This document shows, one piece after another, positions 21,584 through 22,093 of a stretch of DNA of 22,093 nt. The stretch is taken from NCBI GenBank assembly GCA_045536965.1, contig JAZSON010000020.1, positions 1 through 22,093 on the forward strand, written 5' to 3'. A model generated the notes under the pieces. It made no database searches. It worked only from the letters and a program-made list of their open reading frames with translations, and was not told the DNA's origin. A program made the translations under genes and the position numbers. The DNA comes from UBA5448 sp045536965. Its GTDB lineage: Bacteria > Bacillota > Clostridia > Oscillospirales > SIG627. Positions within the stretch are counted from its first letter, which is position 1; every line of letters begins with the position of its first letter.

Positions 21584-21802
21584 ATGTCAAACATAAAAGG
21601 GAAATATGCATGGACGGCTACAGTCGGAGAAAAAGGTCAGATTGTTATTCCAAAGCAGGCACGGGAAATCTTTAACATAAAGCCCGGCGACACCCTGCTG
21701 ATTCTGGGAGATGAGGCGCGCGGGATTGCCATTCCGCCGAAAAATGCTTTTACAGAACTCTTTGGGGTGGCCTTTTCGGAAAACGAGGAAGATGACAAAT
21801 GA
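21584..21802 (+). CDS. AbrB/MazE/SpoVT-type DNA-binding regulator
   Basis: A 72-residue protein consisting almost only of a SpoVT-AbrB swapped-hairpin domain: WTATVGEKGQIVIPKQAREI followed by FNIKPGDTLLILGDEARGIA. Such proteins bind AT-rich or palindromic DNA as dimers. ATG 21584 follows AAAGGAG at nine bases; a longer frame from 21515 would cross the promoter. Its TGA overlaps the ATG of the glycosyltransferase gene by four bases, so the two are translationally coupled. The dyad at its own promoter suggests autorepression. A MazE-like antitoxin role is unlikely because the partner is a glycosyltransferase and not a toxin. Confidence 0.9.
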   Translation: MSNIKGKYAWTATVGEKGQIVIPKQAREIFNIKPGDTLLILGDEARGIAIPPKNAFTELFGVAFSENEEDDK

Positions 21803-22093
21803 AAAAAATAGCTTTTTTCTCCATCCCGGCACACGGGCACACAAATCCCATGCTTCCCGTTGCCGCGGCCCTCGCAGCGCGCGGAAACCTTGTCCGTTTT
21901 TACTCTTTTAACGAATTTAAAGAAAAAATTGAAAAGACCGGTGCTGCGTTTATATCCTGCGATTCTTTTCTCCCGGAATTAAACGCGCCGGAAAAAAGAA
22001 AGCTGAAAGCCGTATCCACCACGGAAATGACCGTGCAGGATATCCGTATCACGCTCCGCATGGATTCTTTTTTGAATGCGGAATTTTCAGCCT
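21799..22093 (+). CDS. GT1/MGT-type glycosyltransferase (N-terminal part, cut by window end)
   Basis: The first 98 residues of a glycosyltransferase of the UGT/MGT type. MKKIAFFSIPAHGHTNPMLP followed by VAAALAARGNLVRFYSFNEF is the classical acceptor-side start with the HGH motif (H12-G-H14). These enzymes transfer a sugar from UDP- or dTDP-sugar to small hydrophobic acceptors, macrolides, sterols or diacylglycerol. The start overlaps the stop of the AbrB-type gene (ATGA). Whether it is a drug-inactivating macrolide glycosyltransferase or a glycolipid synthase cannot be told without the C-terminal half. Confidence 0.85.
   Translation, partial: MKKIAFFSIPAHGHTNPMLPVAAALAARGNLVRFYSFNEFKEKIEKTGAAFISCDSFLPELNAPEKRKLKAVSTTEMTVQDIRITLRMDSFLNAEFSA

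Overview
The window reads as a chromosomal segment of an anaerobic, probably gut-dwelling member of the Clostridia (Bacillota). The reasons are strong AAGGAG/GGAGG ribosome binding sites, sigma-A type promoters with 17-base spacers, strong intrinsic terminators, a split ThrE exporter, a DUF5662 protein, a TraX-family protein, and glycosidases without signal peptides (GH92, GH20). The genus cannot be fixed from the sequence alone.

Layout. 1-1221: a small, AT-rich HExxH metallopeptidase-like gene lies between two near-identical copies of a hairpin-rich repeat. 1304-4221: a MATE transporter, a cysteine-rich small membrane protein and a sugar isomerase/epimerase-like TIM barrel. 4288-6860: a second AT-rich island with a decayed zinc-ribbon/nuclease/NUMOD gene and a CDP-alcohol phosphatidyltransferase, again bracketed by hairpin elements. 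6948-10123: a GH92 alpha-mannosidase divergent from an AraC regulator. 10128-10456: a hairpin array beside tRNA-Pro(CGG). 10657-13254: a four-gene operon (amidohydrolase, DUF5662, two ThrE halves). 13354-15516: a WG-repeat lipoprotein and a TraX-family membrane protein. 15649-21416: three minus-strand genes (zinc-ribbon membrane protein with a propeller-like ectodomain, GH20 hexosaminidase, ComEC-like MBL-fold protein). 21584-end: an AbrB-type regulator overlapping a GT1-type glycosyltransferase that runs off the window.

How the genes work together. GH92 and GH20 both look cytoplasmic and fit the use of host- or diet-derived N-glycan pieces; the AraC gene probably controls GH92 through a shared intergenic region with a clear dyad. 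The AbrB gene probably represses itself and the glycosyltransferase through a perfect 12-bp inverted repeat over its -10 box.

The most interesting signal is a family of composite hairpin elements (five copies or remnants in 22 kb). The better-preserved copies have an intrinsic-terminator-like hairpin at one end, then tandem short hairpins whose stems differ but whose linkers (ATGATATA/TATATCAT or ATGATG/CATCAT) are kept, then a CAAGGC-nnn-GCCTTG-ATTTRTTT end. Two small AT-rich genes lie just downstream of such ends, take their -35 box from the element end or just beyond it, and carry the same palindrome (ACAAATTYCAATTTGTCRA) at the stop codon. This looks like a gene-cassette arrangement; whether it is mobile cannot be decided from one window.
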